A stretch of 12,211 nucleotides of DNA, taken from the NCBI GenBank assembly GCA_050331395.1, contig JBHJGX010000124.1, positions 1 to 12,211 of the forward strand. The letters run 5' to 3'. This DNA is from Thermohalobaculum sp050331395 (lineage in GTDB: Bacteria; Pseudomonadota; Alphaproteobacteria; Rhodobacterales; Rhodobacteraceae). Position numbers and translations under genes: made by a program. Of this stretch, positions 6,167-12,211 are shown piece by piece. Under the pieces are notes generated by a model. That model was not told where the DNA came from. It made no database searches and saw only the letters and a list, made by a program, of their open reading frames with translations. Each line of letters starts with the position of its first letter. Positions within the stretch are counted from its first letter, which is position 1.

Positions 6167-6243
6167 CCAAGCCGACCGGACCGCAGAACCCGCCGCGAGC
6201 CGGGGACACGCCACACCGTGCGGGCGCCGGCGCGGCGCCTTGG
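6167..6243 (-). repeat. 78-bp repeat family, copy 5 (minus orientation)
   Basis: On the minus strand it starts CCAAGGCGCCGCGCCGGC, then CCCGCACGGTGTGGC, CTCGCGGCGGG and a final GGCTTGGAT. Block order and length (77 bp) match the other copies. It faces copy 2, and it lies 89 nt from the arfB stop, downstream of that gene. Confidence 0.7.
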
Positions 6244-6332
6244 ACGCGATGTCGCCCGAGAGGGCGCCGGGTGGGCCGAGGCGCGCGCTCCCATCCCAAC
6301 CGCGACCCGCATCCGCGCGGCCGGGGCGGTCG

Positions 6333-6752
6333 CTATCCCTCTCCCGGTGGCCGGCGCAAGCGCTTGACATCGCCGCGGGCCTTCTTCGCCTCGAGCCGGC
6401 GACGCACCGCGCCTTTCGTCGGCTTCGTCGGCACCCGGGGTTTCGGCCGCACCAGGGCGTGCGCGACCAGCTCTGCGAGGCGGGCCCGCGCCTCCTCCCG
6501 GTTCATCGCCTGGCTGCGGTGGCGGTCCGCTTGGATGATCAGGGCCCCGTCCTGGGTCCAGCGCCGCCCAGCCAGCCGCCGGAGCCGCGCCTTGGCATCG
6601 GCCGGCAGATTGGGCGACCGCGCGGCCTCGAAGCGCAGCACCACCGCGGTCTCGACCTTGTTCACGTTTTGACCGCCGGGCCCCGAGGCGCGCGCGAAGC
6701 TCTCGGTGATCTCCCAGTCCTCGAGCGTGACCCGATCCGTGATCCTCAGCAT
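6333..6752 (-). CDS. arfB: Ribosome-rescue peptidyl-tRNA hydrolase ArfB
   Basis: A 139-residue class I release-factor-like protein that frees ribosomes stalled without a stop codon by hydrolysing the peptidyl-tRNA. The catalytic loop GPGGQNVNKVET carries GGQ at residues 26-28. There is no codon-recognition domain, and the C-terminus (from about residue 102) is the typical Lys/Arg-rich tail with KPTKGAVRRRLEAKKARG, which enters the mRNA channel in ArfB (YaeJ). These two features separate it from RF1/RF2. The ATG at 6752-6750 has GGAGG about 6 nt upstream. It follows the YhhQ-type transporter on the same strand with a 163-nt gap, so shared transcription is possible but not shown. Confidence 0.93.
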   Translation of the reverse strand: MLRITDRVTLEDWEITESFARASGPGGQNVNKVETAVVLRFEAARSPNLPADAKARLRRLAGRRWTQDGALIIQADRHRSQAMNREEARARLAELVAHALVRPKPRVPTKPTKGAVRRRLEAKKARGDVKRLRRPPGEG

Positions 6753-6870
6753 GCGCCCCTCCGCGGCACTCGGCGCTCAGGCGATGCCGTCCTGCATCGC
6801 TCGGGTCAAGCGCCCGCGCCATGCGTCCCCGCGGCGCTCGCCCACGTGTAGGGCCCTCCGTGAAGACCTG

Positions 6871-6906
6871 CGTGCAGGCCCCCCGTGCAGGCACCCGTGC
6901 AGGCAC
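6871..6906. repeat. Short tandem repeat, 12-13 bp, three units
   Basis: CGTGCAGGC occurs at 6871, 6884 and 6896 with C-rich spacers of three or four bases (CGTGCAGGCCCC, CGTGCAGGCACC). It lies between the transporter stop and arfB, in what would be the arfB leader or the transporter 3' end. Each GTGCA core is itself partly symmetric. Confidence 0.6.
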
Positions 6907-6915
6907 CAGCCGCGC

Positions 6916-7503
6916 TCAGGCGGCTGCCCGGGTCGCGAGCCGGAAGGGCAGGAGGGCCAGAAGGGCGATCGCGAGCTTCACCAGGAAATCGCCGACCGCG
7001 AGGCTGACCCACAGTTCGGCCTCGGGCCCGATGCCGAGAAGTGCCACGCGCTCCGCCGCCCAGCCCGTGTCGTCGCCGAGGACCGCGAATGCCGGCGCGA
7101 AGGCAAGCGAGAAGAAGAGCGCCGTGTCGAGCGCCGAACCGATGCTCGTCGAGACGAGGGGCGCCCGCCACCAGGAGCCGCGCCGCAGCCGGTCGAACAC
7201 CCAGACATCCAAAAGTTGCGCCGCGAGAAAGGCGGTCCCCGAGGCGAGCGCGATCCGCGGCGTCGCCAACCACACGGACAGCACCACGGCGAGCGCGAAG
7301 CCCGCGAAGACCACCCGCCGTGCGGCCGCGGGCCCGATCAGCCGATTGGCCAGATCCGTCACCAGGAACGCAAACGGGTAGCTGAGCGCCCCCCATGTCA
7401 GCCAGGTGCCGAGCGGATACTGCACCAGGATATTCGAGAGCGTGACCACGACCGCCATGGCAGCGATCCCGATCAGCGTCCCTTGCGTCCATTTCGCCGC
7501 CAT
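6916..7503 (-). CDS. yhhQ: Queuosine precursor transporter, YhhQ family
   Basis: A 195-residue inner-membrane protein with about six hydrophobic segments. It belongs to the VUT/YhhQ family (DUF165 in older nomenclature), which imports the queuosine precursors preQ0/preQ1 for tRNA modification. Typical motifs: TLSNILVQYPL (21-31), LTWGALSYPFAFLVTDL (35-51) followed by ANRLIG, LLDVWVFDRLR (97-107) and APLVSTSIGSALDTALFF (114-131). I chose the ATG at 7503-7501 rather than the one five codons upstream, because GGAGGAG lies 6 nt before it and itself falls within the longer start. The gene follows the GST-like gene by 85 nt. No preQ1 riboswitch is apparent in that short leader. Confidence 0.92.
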   Translation of the reverse strand: MAAKWTQGTLIGIAAMAVVVTLSNILVQYPLGTWLTWGALSYPFAFLVTDLANRLIGPAAARRVVFAGFALAVVLSVWLATPRIALASGTAFLAAQLLDVWVFDRLRRGSWWRAPLVSTSIGSALDTALFFSLAFAPAFAVLGDDTGWAAERVALLGIGPEAELWVSLAVGDFLVKLAIALLALLPFRLATRAAA

Positions 7504-7588
7504 TGCGCACTCCTCCAAGCCAAAAGCCGCCCTTAGCGCGGCGCGGCGTCCAGGGTCCAGGGCCGTCCCGCGCGGCCGGCGCCTGACC

Positions 7589-8200
7589 TCAGGGCTTGGT
7601 CTCGGCGAAGGCCGGGAGCGCCATCGCCCGGGCGGCCAGCGCTTCGAGCCGCGGATAGCCGGGCGCGAGGGTGTCGGGGTTCGTCGCCTCGAGGAACTGC
7701 CAGGTGGTCACCGCTGCCACGTCCGCGCCGTCCGGCCGGTCTCCGCCGTGGAAGCCTCCGGCGGCGGGCGTCCCTCCTTCGAGCGCCGCAAGGCCGCCCC
7801 CAATCTGCCCCTCGATCCGGGCGATCCAGTCGGGCCAGTGATAGCGCTCCGGCCGCCGGCTGCGCTCATAGACGAGCGCGACCGCTTTCTCGGCGGTGGC
7901 GACCGCGAGCCCGATCCGTTGCAGGCAGTCGCGCCGCGGGCGTCCTGCGGGCGGGATCAACCGGGTCTCGGGGGCGGTCTCGTCGAGCCAGTCGCAGATC
8001 GCGTGGGTGTCGAGGAGGACCGTTCCGTCCGCGAGCGCGAGCGCCGGCACGCGCGTGCCCGGATGGACGGCCCGGATGGCCTCGGCATCGGTCGGATCGG
8101 TGGCCGCGAGCGGCCGATGCTCGAGGCTCCGGCCCTGGAGTGCGCACCAGATCGCCACGCGGCGGACGAAGGGCGAGAGATTTCGGCCATAAAGGATCAT
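7589..8200 (-). CDS. Glutathione S-transferase-like protein
   Basis: A 203-residue cytoplasmic protein of the GST superfamily. The N-terminal thioredoxin-like domain shows MILYGRNLSPFVRRV, with Ser9 in the place of the usual catalytic Ser/Cys, the cis-proline block RVPAL (50-54) and DTHAICDWL (64-72), which fits the glutathione-contacting (E/D)S-x-I-x2-YL region with Thr65-His66 in place of the common Ser. The helical C-terminal domain (about 85-203) is more variable. The substrate cannot be named. I chose the ATG at 8200-8198 because the domain starts there and GGAG lies 7 nt upstream; longer readings to 8359 add only low-complexity Pro/Arg sequence. It lies 155 nt after a broken rhodanese gene and 85 nt before the transporter gene, all on the same strand. 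Confidence 0.88.
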   Translation of the reverse strand: MILYGRNLSPFVRRVAIWCALQGRSLEHRPLAATDPTDAEAIRAVHPGTRVPALALADGTVLLDTHAICDWLDETAPETRLIPPAGRPRRDCLQRIGLAVATAEKAVALVYERSRRPERYHWPDWIARIEGQIGGGLAALEGGTPAAGGFHGGDRPDGADVAAVTTWQFLEATNPDTLAPGYPRLEALAARAMALPAFAETKP

Positions 8201-8355
8201 GTCAGGGCTCCGGATTGGCGGCAGACACGGCTTAGGCGGATTTCGCCGACCCTGTCGAGCCACCCCGGGAAGCCGGCCCCGCATCGGTGGGCCGGGCCAA
8301 GGCGGCGGTCGACCGCCACCCCGCATATCTTGGGTCGGCGAGCCGCGCCGGGCCG

Positions 8356-8864
8356 TCACTCGGCCGGGGGCACGACCTTGGGCAAATCGTCGGCATTGCC
8401 CATTCGGACCACGACCGGTGATAGGTCCGCACTTTCGGCTGGCCGAGCAGCCGGAGCGCCAGATAGCTGTGCGACGAGGCGAGCCCGGTCTGGCGGTGCA
8501 CGACCACGTTCTCGTCCCGCGTCACCCCGGCGGCATCGAACCGGGCACGCAGCGCCTCCACCGATTTCATAGCGTTGTCCTCTTCGAGATTGCCGGCCCA
8601 GGGCAGGTGGATCGCCCAGGGGATATGGCCTTTCTCCCAAAGGAAATCGGGGCGCACATCGACGACCACGGTCTCCGGGTCGTCCTCGCATGCGACGGTG
8701 TCGGCCGCGTCGGCGAAGCGCCGCGCGGTGAGAGCCGGGCTGAAGGCGACGGGCTCGGCCGGCGCATCGGCTTAGACGAGGAGATGCGGGTTGGCGTCGT
8801 CTGCGGCGGCCGGGCCGGCGAGCAAGCCGACGAGCGCGAGGGCGCGGATTACGGCGGATCGCAT
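8356..8864 (-). pseudogene. Broken periplasmic rhodanese-like protein
   Basis: Read from ATG 8864-8862, the first 22 residues form a signal peptide (MRSAVIRALALVGLLAGPAAA then DD). An in-frame TAA stands at 8774-8772. Past it the same frame encodes a rhodanese domain: VVVDVRPDFLWEKGHIPWAIHLPW, then the active-site region ending in TGLASSHSYLALRLLG, and YHRSWSEW. At about 8399-8401 one base is missing. Shifting frame restores the usual GN ending and runs to the stop at 8358-8356. The active-site cysteine, expected just before QTG, is Arg (CGC at 8495-8493). So three separate changes would each harm or end function. An intact version would be a thiosulfate:cyanide sulfurtransferase-type enzyme or sulfur-carrier in the periplasm. 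Sequencing error could explain one or two changes, less easily all three. Confidence 0.8.
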
Positions 8865-8911
8865 AATTTTCGCCCACTTGGTGTGCTTCTGGCTCTGCCA
8901 TGAGCGCGCTT

Positions 8912-8967
8912 GGGATCGATCAGATCCCCGCATGTGTCAGTCGGAACCCGGGTCGACCTGATCGATC
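8912..8967. promoter_or_regulatory. Inverted GATCGATCA elements between rhodanese and moaA
   Basis: GGGATC-GATCA-GATCCC (8912-8928) is a perfect 6-bp inverted repeat with a 5-nt centre. The nonamer GATCGATCA (8914-8922) recurs inverted as TGATCGATC at 8959-8967. They lie in the 242-bp gap between two divergent genes, where an operator would be expected. No regulator is known to me for this motif. Confidence 0.3.
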
Positions 8968-9055
8968 GAACCCGCGCCGCCCCGCCGATACCCGCGCATC
9001 CAGGGTTTCCATGGCCGCGGCGAAGCGATGTCGCAGCCCTTGCCGACCCGCCCGC

Positions 9056-9084
9056 TTGCGCGTTGCCGGCGCGCCCAATACCTT
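9056..9084 (+). promoter_or_regulatory. Possible moaA promoter
   Basis: TTGCGC (9056-9061), a 17-bp spacer and TACCTT (9079-9084) lie 23 bp before the moaA ATG. Spacing is ideal, the hexamers are modest. No Moco-riboswitch structure is recognisable in the short leader. Confidence 0.3.
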
Positions 9085-9106
9085 ATTGGAAAGCTCAGGA
9101 GGTGCC

Positions 9107-10123
9107 ATGCCGGCCGATACCCCCCCGCCGACGCTCGTCGATCCGTTCGCCCGGGCGATCACCTATCTGCGCGTCTCGGTGACGGATCGCTGCGATTTCC
9201 GCTGCGTCTACTTCATGGCCGATCAGATGTCGTTCCTGCCGAAGCGCGATCTCCTCAGCCTCGAAGAACTGGATCGGCTCTGTTCCCAATTTGTCGGGCT
9301 CGGCGTGCGCAAACTGCGCGTAACCGGCGGCGAGCCCTTGGTGCGCAAGGGCATCATGACCTTCTTCGAGGCGATGGGGCGGCATCTGGGCGCCGGGCTC
9401 GACGAATTGACGATCACGACCAACGGCAGCCAGCTCAAGCGCTTTGCGGGCGATCTGCATGGCATCGGCGTGCGCCGGGTGAATGTCTCGCTCGACACGC
9501 TCGACGACGCGAAATTCGCCCGGATCACGCGGTGGGGGCGCCTGGCCCAAGTGCTCGACGGGATCGAGGCGGCGGGGGCGGCCGGGCTGCGGGTCAAGAT
9601 CAACACGGTCGCCCTCAAAGGCACCAACGACGACGAGATCCACCGCCTTGTCGAATGGTGTGCCGATTGGGGCATGGACCTCACCTTTATCGAGGTGATG
9701 CCGATGGGGGATCTCGGCGGCGAAGACCGGCTCGACCAGTATTACCCGCTGAGCGAGCTGCGCCGAGACTTGAGCGGCCGGTGGAGCTTGACCGAGAGCG
9801 ACCATCGCACGGGCGGCCCGGCGCGGTATTTCCGGGTCGAGGAGACTGGCCAGAGGATCGGCTTCATCACGCCGCTTACGCATAACTTCTGCGAGACGTG
9901 CAACCGCGTGCGGCTGACCTGCACGGGGCAACTATACATGTGCCTCGGCCAGGACGACGATGCGGACCTGCGGGCGGTGATGCGTGCGGGCGCCTCGGAC
10001 GAAGAGCTGCGCGCGGCGATCCGGGCGGCGATTGCACGCAAGCCCAAGGGCCACGACTTCGATTATTCCCGCCAGCGGGTCGACGGGCAGGTCGCGCGCC
10101 ATATGAGCCTGACCGGCGGCTGA
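9107..10123 (+). CDS. moaA: GTP 3',8-cyclase MoaA (radical SAM, third cluster Cys missing)
   Basis: A 338-residue MoaA, normal length, which converts GTP to 3',8-cyclo-GTP in the first step of molybdenum cofactor synthesis. The radical-SAM motif reads C29-DFR-C33-VY-F36: the third cysteine of CX3CX2C is Phe (TTC at 9212-9214). Otherwise the protein looks intact: TGGEP for SAM binding (73-77), ITTNGS, the second cluster motif C262-ET-C265 with C279 in LTCTGQLYMCLGQ, and the conserved C-terminal GG tail. The ATG at 9107 has AGGAGG (9098-9103) before it; upstream in-frame starts lack this and add nonconserved sequence. Loss of one 4Fe-4S ligand should abolish normal SAM cleavage, so this copy is either a point mutant, a sequencing error or functionally unusual. 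No other moa gene is next to it. Confidence 0.95.
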   Translation: MPADTPPPTLVDPFARAITYLRVSVTDRCDFRCVYFMADQMSFLPKRDLLSLEELDRLCSQFVGLGVRKLRVTGGEPLVRKGIMTFFEAMGRHLGAGLDELTITTNGSQLKRFAGDLHGIGVRRVNVSLDTLDDAKFARITRWGRLAQVLDGIEAAGAAGLRVKINTVALKGTNDDEIHRLVEWCADWGMDLTFIEVMPMGDLGGEDRLDQYYPLSELRRDLSGRWSLTESDHRTGGPARYFRVEETGQRIGFITPLTHNFCETCNRVRLTCTGQLYMCLGQDDDADLRAVMRAGASDEELRAAIRAAIARKPKGHDFDYSRQRVDGQVARHMSLTGG

Positions 10124-10297
10124 GCCTGCCCCTCAGGCCCGCGAGAGTTCCGCGAGGCGCGCCAGGCGTCGGAGCGGAGGCCGTGACCCGTCGGCCCGCA
10201 AATGCGACCGGATGAGCGGCCGGGCCTCGGCGCTTCCCCTCAGGCGCGCCGTCGGGCAGTCTCAACCTGCCCCACTGCGCCCCGACCGGAGCCGAAC

Positions 10298-12028
10298 ATG
10301 CGTCCCCTCATCCTCGTCGCCCTCCTGATCGCCCTCCCTCTCGCGAGCTTCGCACAGCGCGCGGAACCCGAAGCCGCGACCGCCGCGCCCGGCCAGCCGC
10401 CGAAACCGCTCGCCCGGGCCGAGCGCCAGATGATCGTCACCGCCAATCCGCACGCGACCGAGGCAGGACTTGCGATGCTCCGGGCCGGCGGCTCGGCGGT
10501 CGATGCGACCATCGCCGCACTGCTGGTGCTCAATGTGGTCGAACCCCAATCCTCGGGCCTCGGCGGCGGAGCGTTCGCACTCGTGCACGGGGCGGAAGGG
10601 CTCGAAAGCTGGGATGCGCGCGAGACCGCGCCCCTATCGGCGACCGACGCGCTCTTCCTCGAGGACGGCGCGCCGATGCCCTGGAGCGTTGCCCAAACGA
10701 CCGGCCGCGCCATCGGGGTGCCGGGGCTCGCACCGCTTCTCGAGCGGTTGCACGCGCGCCATGGGCGGCTGCCTTGGGACACGCTCTTCGAGCCGGCGAT
10801 CCGGCTCGCGGCGGAGGGGTTTGCGGTCAGCCCCCGGCTGGCGGCGCTGGTGGCGCGGGCGCCTGAGTTGTTCGACGCCACCGCCCGGGCCGTGTTCCTG
10901 CCGGACGGGCGGCCGATCGCCGCGGGCGAGACCCTCCGACAGCCGGTGCTTGCTGCGACACTCGAGGCCATCGCCCAGACGGGCGCCGCCGCGGTGACCA
11001 GCCCCGGCCCCATCCGCGCGGCGATCCTGGCCGTTGTCCGGGCCGAGCCCAGTCCGGGGGCGCTCACGGCCGGGGATTTCGACGCCTATCGGGTGATCGA
11101 GCGCGTGCCGGTCTGTCATGGATATCGCGCCGCCTGGCGGGTCTGCGGGATGGGACCACCCTCCTCGGGCGCGACGACCGTGGGCCAGATCCTCACGCTC
11201 GTCGGCGGCGCGCCGCCTGCGGAAGACCCGGGCGATCCGGCGCTTTGGCATCGCTTTGCCGAGGCCTCAAAGCTCGCCTATGCGGACCGGGCGCGGTATC
11301 TGGGCGATCCCGACCAGGTCGCGGTGCCGGTGGCCGGGCTCCTCGATCCGGGATATCTCGAAGCGCGTGGGGCGCTCATCGACGACAGCCGCGCCATGGC
11401 CTCTCCCGCCGCCGCCGGCACCCCGCCCGGCGCCACGGATCTGGCCCCGGCGACAAGCGACACCTCGCCCGGCACGACCCATGTCTCGGCGATCGACGCC
11501 GACGGCTTGGCGGTCGCGGTTACCGCTTCGATCGAGAGCGCCTTCGGCACCGGGCGCATGGCAGCGGGGCTTTTGCTCAACAACCAGCTGACCGATTTCA
11601 GCTTTGTGCCCCGGGGCGAGGACGGCCGGCCGATCGCCAATGCGCCCGGGCCCGGAAAACGGCCGCGCTCCTCGATGGCGCCGACCATCGTCTATGCTCG
11701 CGGGTCGGCGGTTCCGTCCGTGGTGCTCGGCAGCCCGGGCGGAAGCCGGATCCCCGAATATGTGGCGGGTGCGCTCATCGGGATGCTCGATCTCGGCCTC
11801 GATCCGGCCGAAGCGGCGGCCCTCTTCCACGTGTCGCAACGGAACCGGGAGGATACGGTTCTCGAGACCGGCGCGGCCCCCGAGGAGCTCGGAGCGGCGC
11901 TGGTCGGGCTCGGACATGCGGTCGCCACCTTCGAGATGACATCGGGGCTCGGCATTCTGCGGCGCGGCCCGGCGGGCCTCGAGGGCGGCGCGGACCCGCG
12001 GCGCGAAGGCGTGGCGGCTGGCGACTGA
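10298..12028 (+). CDS. ggt: Gamma-glutamyltransferase (exported)
   Basis: A 576-residue N-terminal-nucleophile enzyme that cleaves glutathione and other gamma-glutamyl compounds in the periplasm. A signal peptide is clear (MRPLILVALLIALPLASFA, cleavage near residue 19-21). The large-subunit region has LRAGGSAVDATIAALL (61-76) and GLGGGAF (87-93). The precursor should cut itself before Thr393 in GTTHVSAID, the catalytic residue of the small subunit. Downstream are FGTG (416-419), LLLNNQLTDFSF (425-436), PGKRPRSSMAPT (452-463) and GSPGGSRI (478-485), which binds the substrate carboxylate and forms the oxyanion hole. The usual PR-HQ end block is altered to ALFHVSQRN. The ATG at 10298 has GGAG 6 nt upstream; the upstream extension to 10202 would bury the signal peptide. 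It follows moaA by 174 nt and may have its own promoter. Confidence 0.95.
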   Translation: MRPLILVALLIALPLASFAQRAEPEAATAAPGQPPKPLARAERQMIVTANPHATEAGLAMLRAGGSAVDATIAALLVLNVVEPQSSGLGGGAFALVHGAEGLESWDARETAPLSATDALFLEDGAPMPWSVAQTTGRAIGVPGLAPLLERLHARHGRLPWDTLFEPAIRLAAEGFAVSPRLAALVARAPELFDATARAVFLPDGRPIAAGETLRQPVLAATLEAIAQTGAAAVTSPGPIRAAILAVVRAEPSPGALTAGDFDAYRVIERVPVCHGYRAAWRVCGMGPPSSGATTVGQILTLVGGAPPAEDPGDPALWHRFAEASKLAYADRARYLGDPDQVAVPVAGLLDPGYLEARGALIDDSRAMASPAAAGTPPGATDLAPATSDTSPGTTHVSAIDADGLAVAVTASIESAFGTGRMAAGLLLNNQLTDFSFVPRGEDGRPIANAPGPGKRPRSSMAPTIVYARGSAVPSVVLGSPGGSRIPEYVAGALIGMLDLGLDPAEAAALFHVSQRNREDTVLETGAAPEELGAALVGLGHAVATFEMTSGLGILRRGPAGLEGGADPRREGVAAGD

Positions 12029-12084
12029 GCGAGGCGGCGCCCGCCAATCCTTGCACCCTTCTTTCTCGTTCCCGACACCCCCCC

Positions 12085-12117
12085 ACCGCCGCGGGCCCCG
12101 CCCGCGCGGCGGTGGCG
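12085..12117 (+). terminator. GC stem-loop after ggt
   Basis: CCACCGCCGCG (12085-12095) and CGCGGCGGTGG (12107-12117) form a perfect 11-bp stem with an 11-nt loop, 57 nt after the ggt stop. C-runs before it and G-runs after it could extend the stem. There is no T-tract, so if it ends transcription it would be a GC-rich, perhaps Rho-assisted, terminator. Confidence 0.45.
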
Positions 12118-12211
12118 GGGGTGGTGGCGGGCCCCGATCGGTAGGGCGCCCGTGCCGCCCGGCCCCGGCGACCGCGCGACACCGCCGAGGCCGGCCGGAA
12201 CGCCCCGCCCC
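12118..12211. other. Window end, nothing recognised
   Basis: A very GC-rich tail after the stem-loop. No start with a ribosome-binding site and no recognisable protein block is seen in either strand. Confidence 0.4.

Noticed and set aside
8304..8317. GGCGGTCGACCGCC perfect palindrome before the GST-like gene
   Set aside because: Fourteen bases of symmetric GC-rich sequence are not rare at this composition, and no second copy or promoter element supports an operator.
8930..9106. Moco riboswitch upstream of moaA
   Set aside because: The segment has no recognisable multi-stem Moco RNA pattern, and a promoter-like element lies only 23 bp before the start codon, leaving no room for it.
10124..10138. 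GCCTG-N5-CAGGC after the moaA stop as a terminator
   Set aside because: The stem is only five pairs and no T-tract follows, so it is too weak to call.

Overview
The window looks like chromosomal DNA of a purple phototrophic alphaproteobacterium, most likely a Rhodobacterales relative. It is very GC-rich, and the minus strand carries a carotenoid block of the spheroidene/spheroidenone type: crtA (spheroidene monooxygenase), crtI (phytoene desaturase), crtB (phytoene synthase), tspO (tryptophan-rich sensory protein) and a 67-codon membrane ORF joined to tspO by a TGATG stop/start overlap. TGT-N12-ACA palindromes of the PpsR/CrtJ type lie upstream of crtA (perfect) and across the crtI start codon (one mismatch), so oxygen/light control of the pathway is likely.

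Layout. Positions 1-732: stem-loop, 67-aa ORF, tspO. 822-3426: crtB and crtI, overlapping by 20 nt. 3427-3896: non-coding, with copies of a roughly 78-bp GC-rich repeat. 3897-4694: crtA and its upstream palindrome. 4764-6332: no intact gene. This stretch holds an unexplained segment, a badly decayed IS5-family transposase (minus strand, 5804 to about 5065, two frameshifts and two in-frame stops), a strong hairpin and more copies of the 78-bp repeat in both orientations. 6333-8864: four minus-strand genes, in transcription order a broken periplasmic rhodanese, a glutathione S-transferase-like protein, a YhhQ-type queuosine-precursor transporter and the ribosome-rescue hydrolase ArfB. 9107-12028: plus-strand moaA (molybdopterin biosynthesis) and ggt (exported gamma-glutamyltransferase), then a GC-rich stem-loop.

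How the genes work together. CrtB condenses two GGPP into phytoene, CrtI desaturates it, and CrtA adds the keto group late in the spheroidene pathway. TspO is a known regulator of photopigment genes in Rhodobacter. The other genes are ordinary housekeeping or stress functions with no evident link to carotenoids.

What stands out: crtA points the same way as crtI, whereas in Rhodobacter the two diverge as I recall, and here crtA is flanked by inverted copies of the 78-bp repeat and an IS remnant. MoaA lacks the third cysteine of its radical-SAM CX3CX2C motif (Phe36). The rhodanese carries a stop, a frameshift and a Cys-to-Arg change at the active site. I did not find a wholly new multi-gene system.
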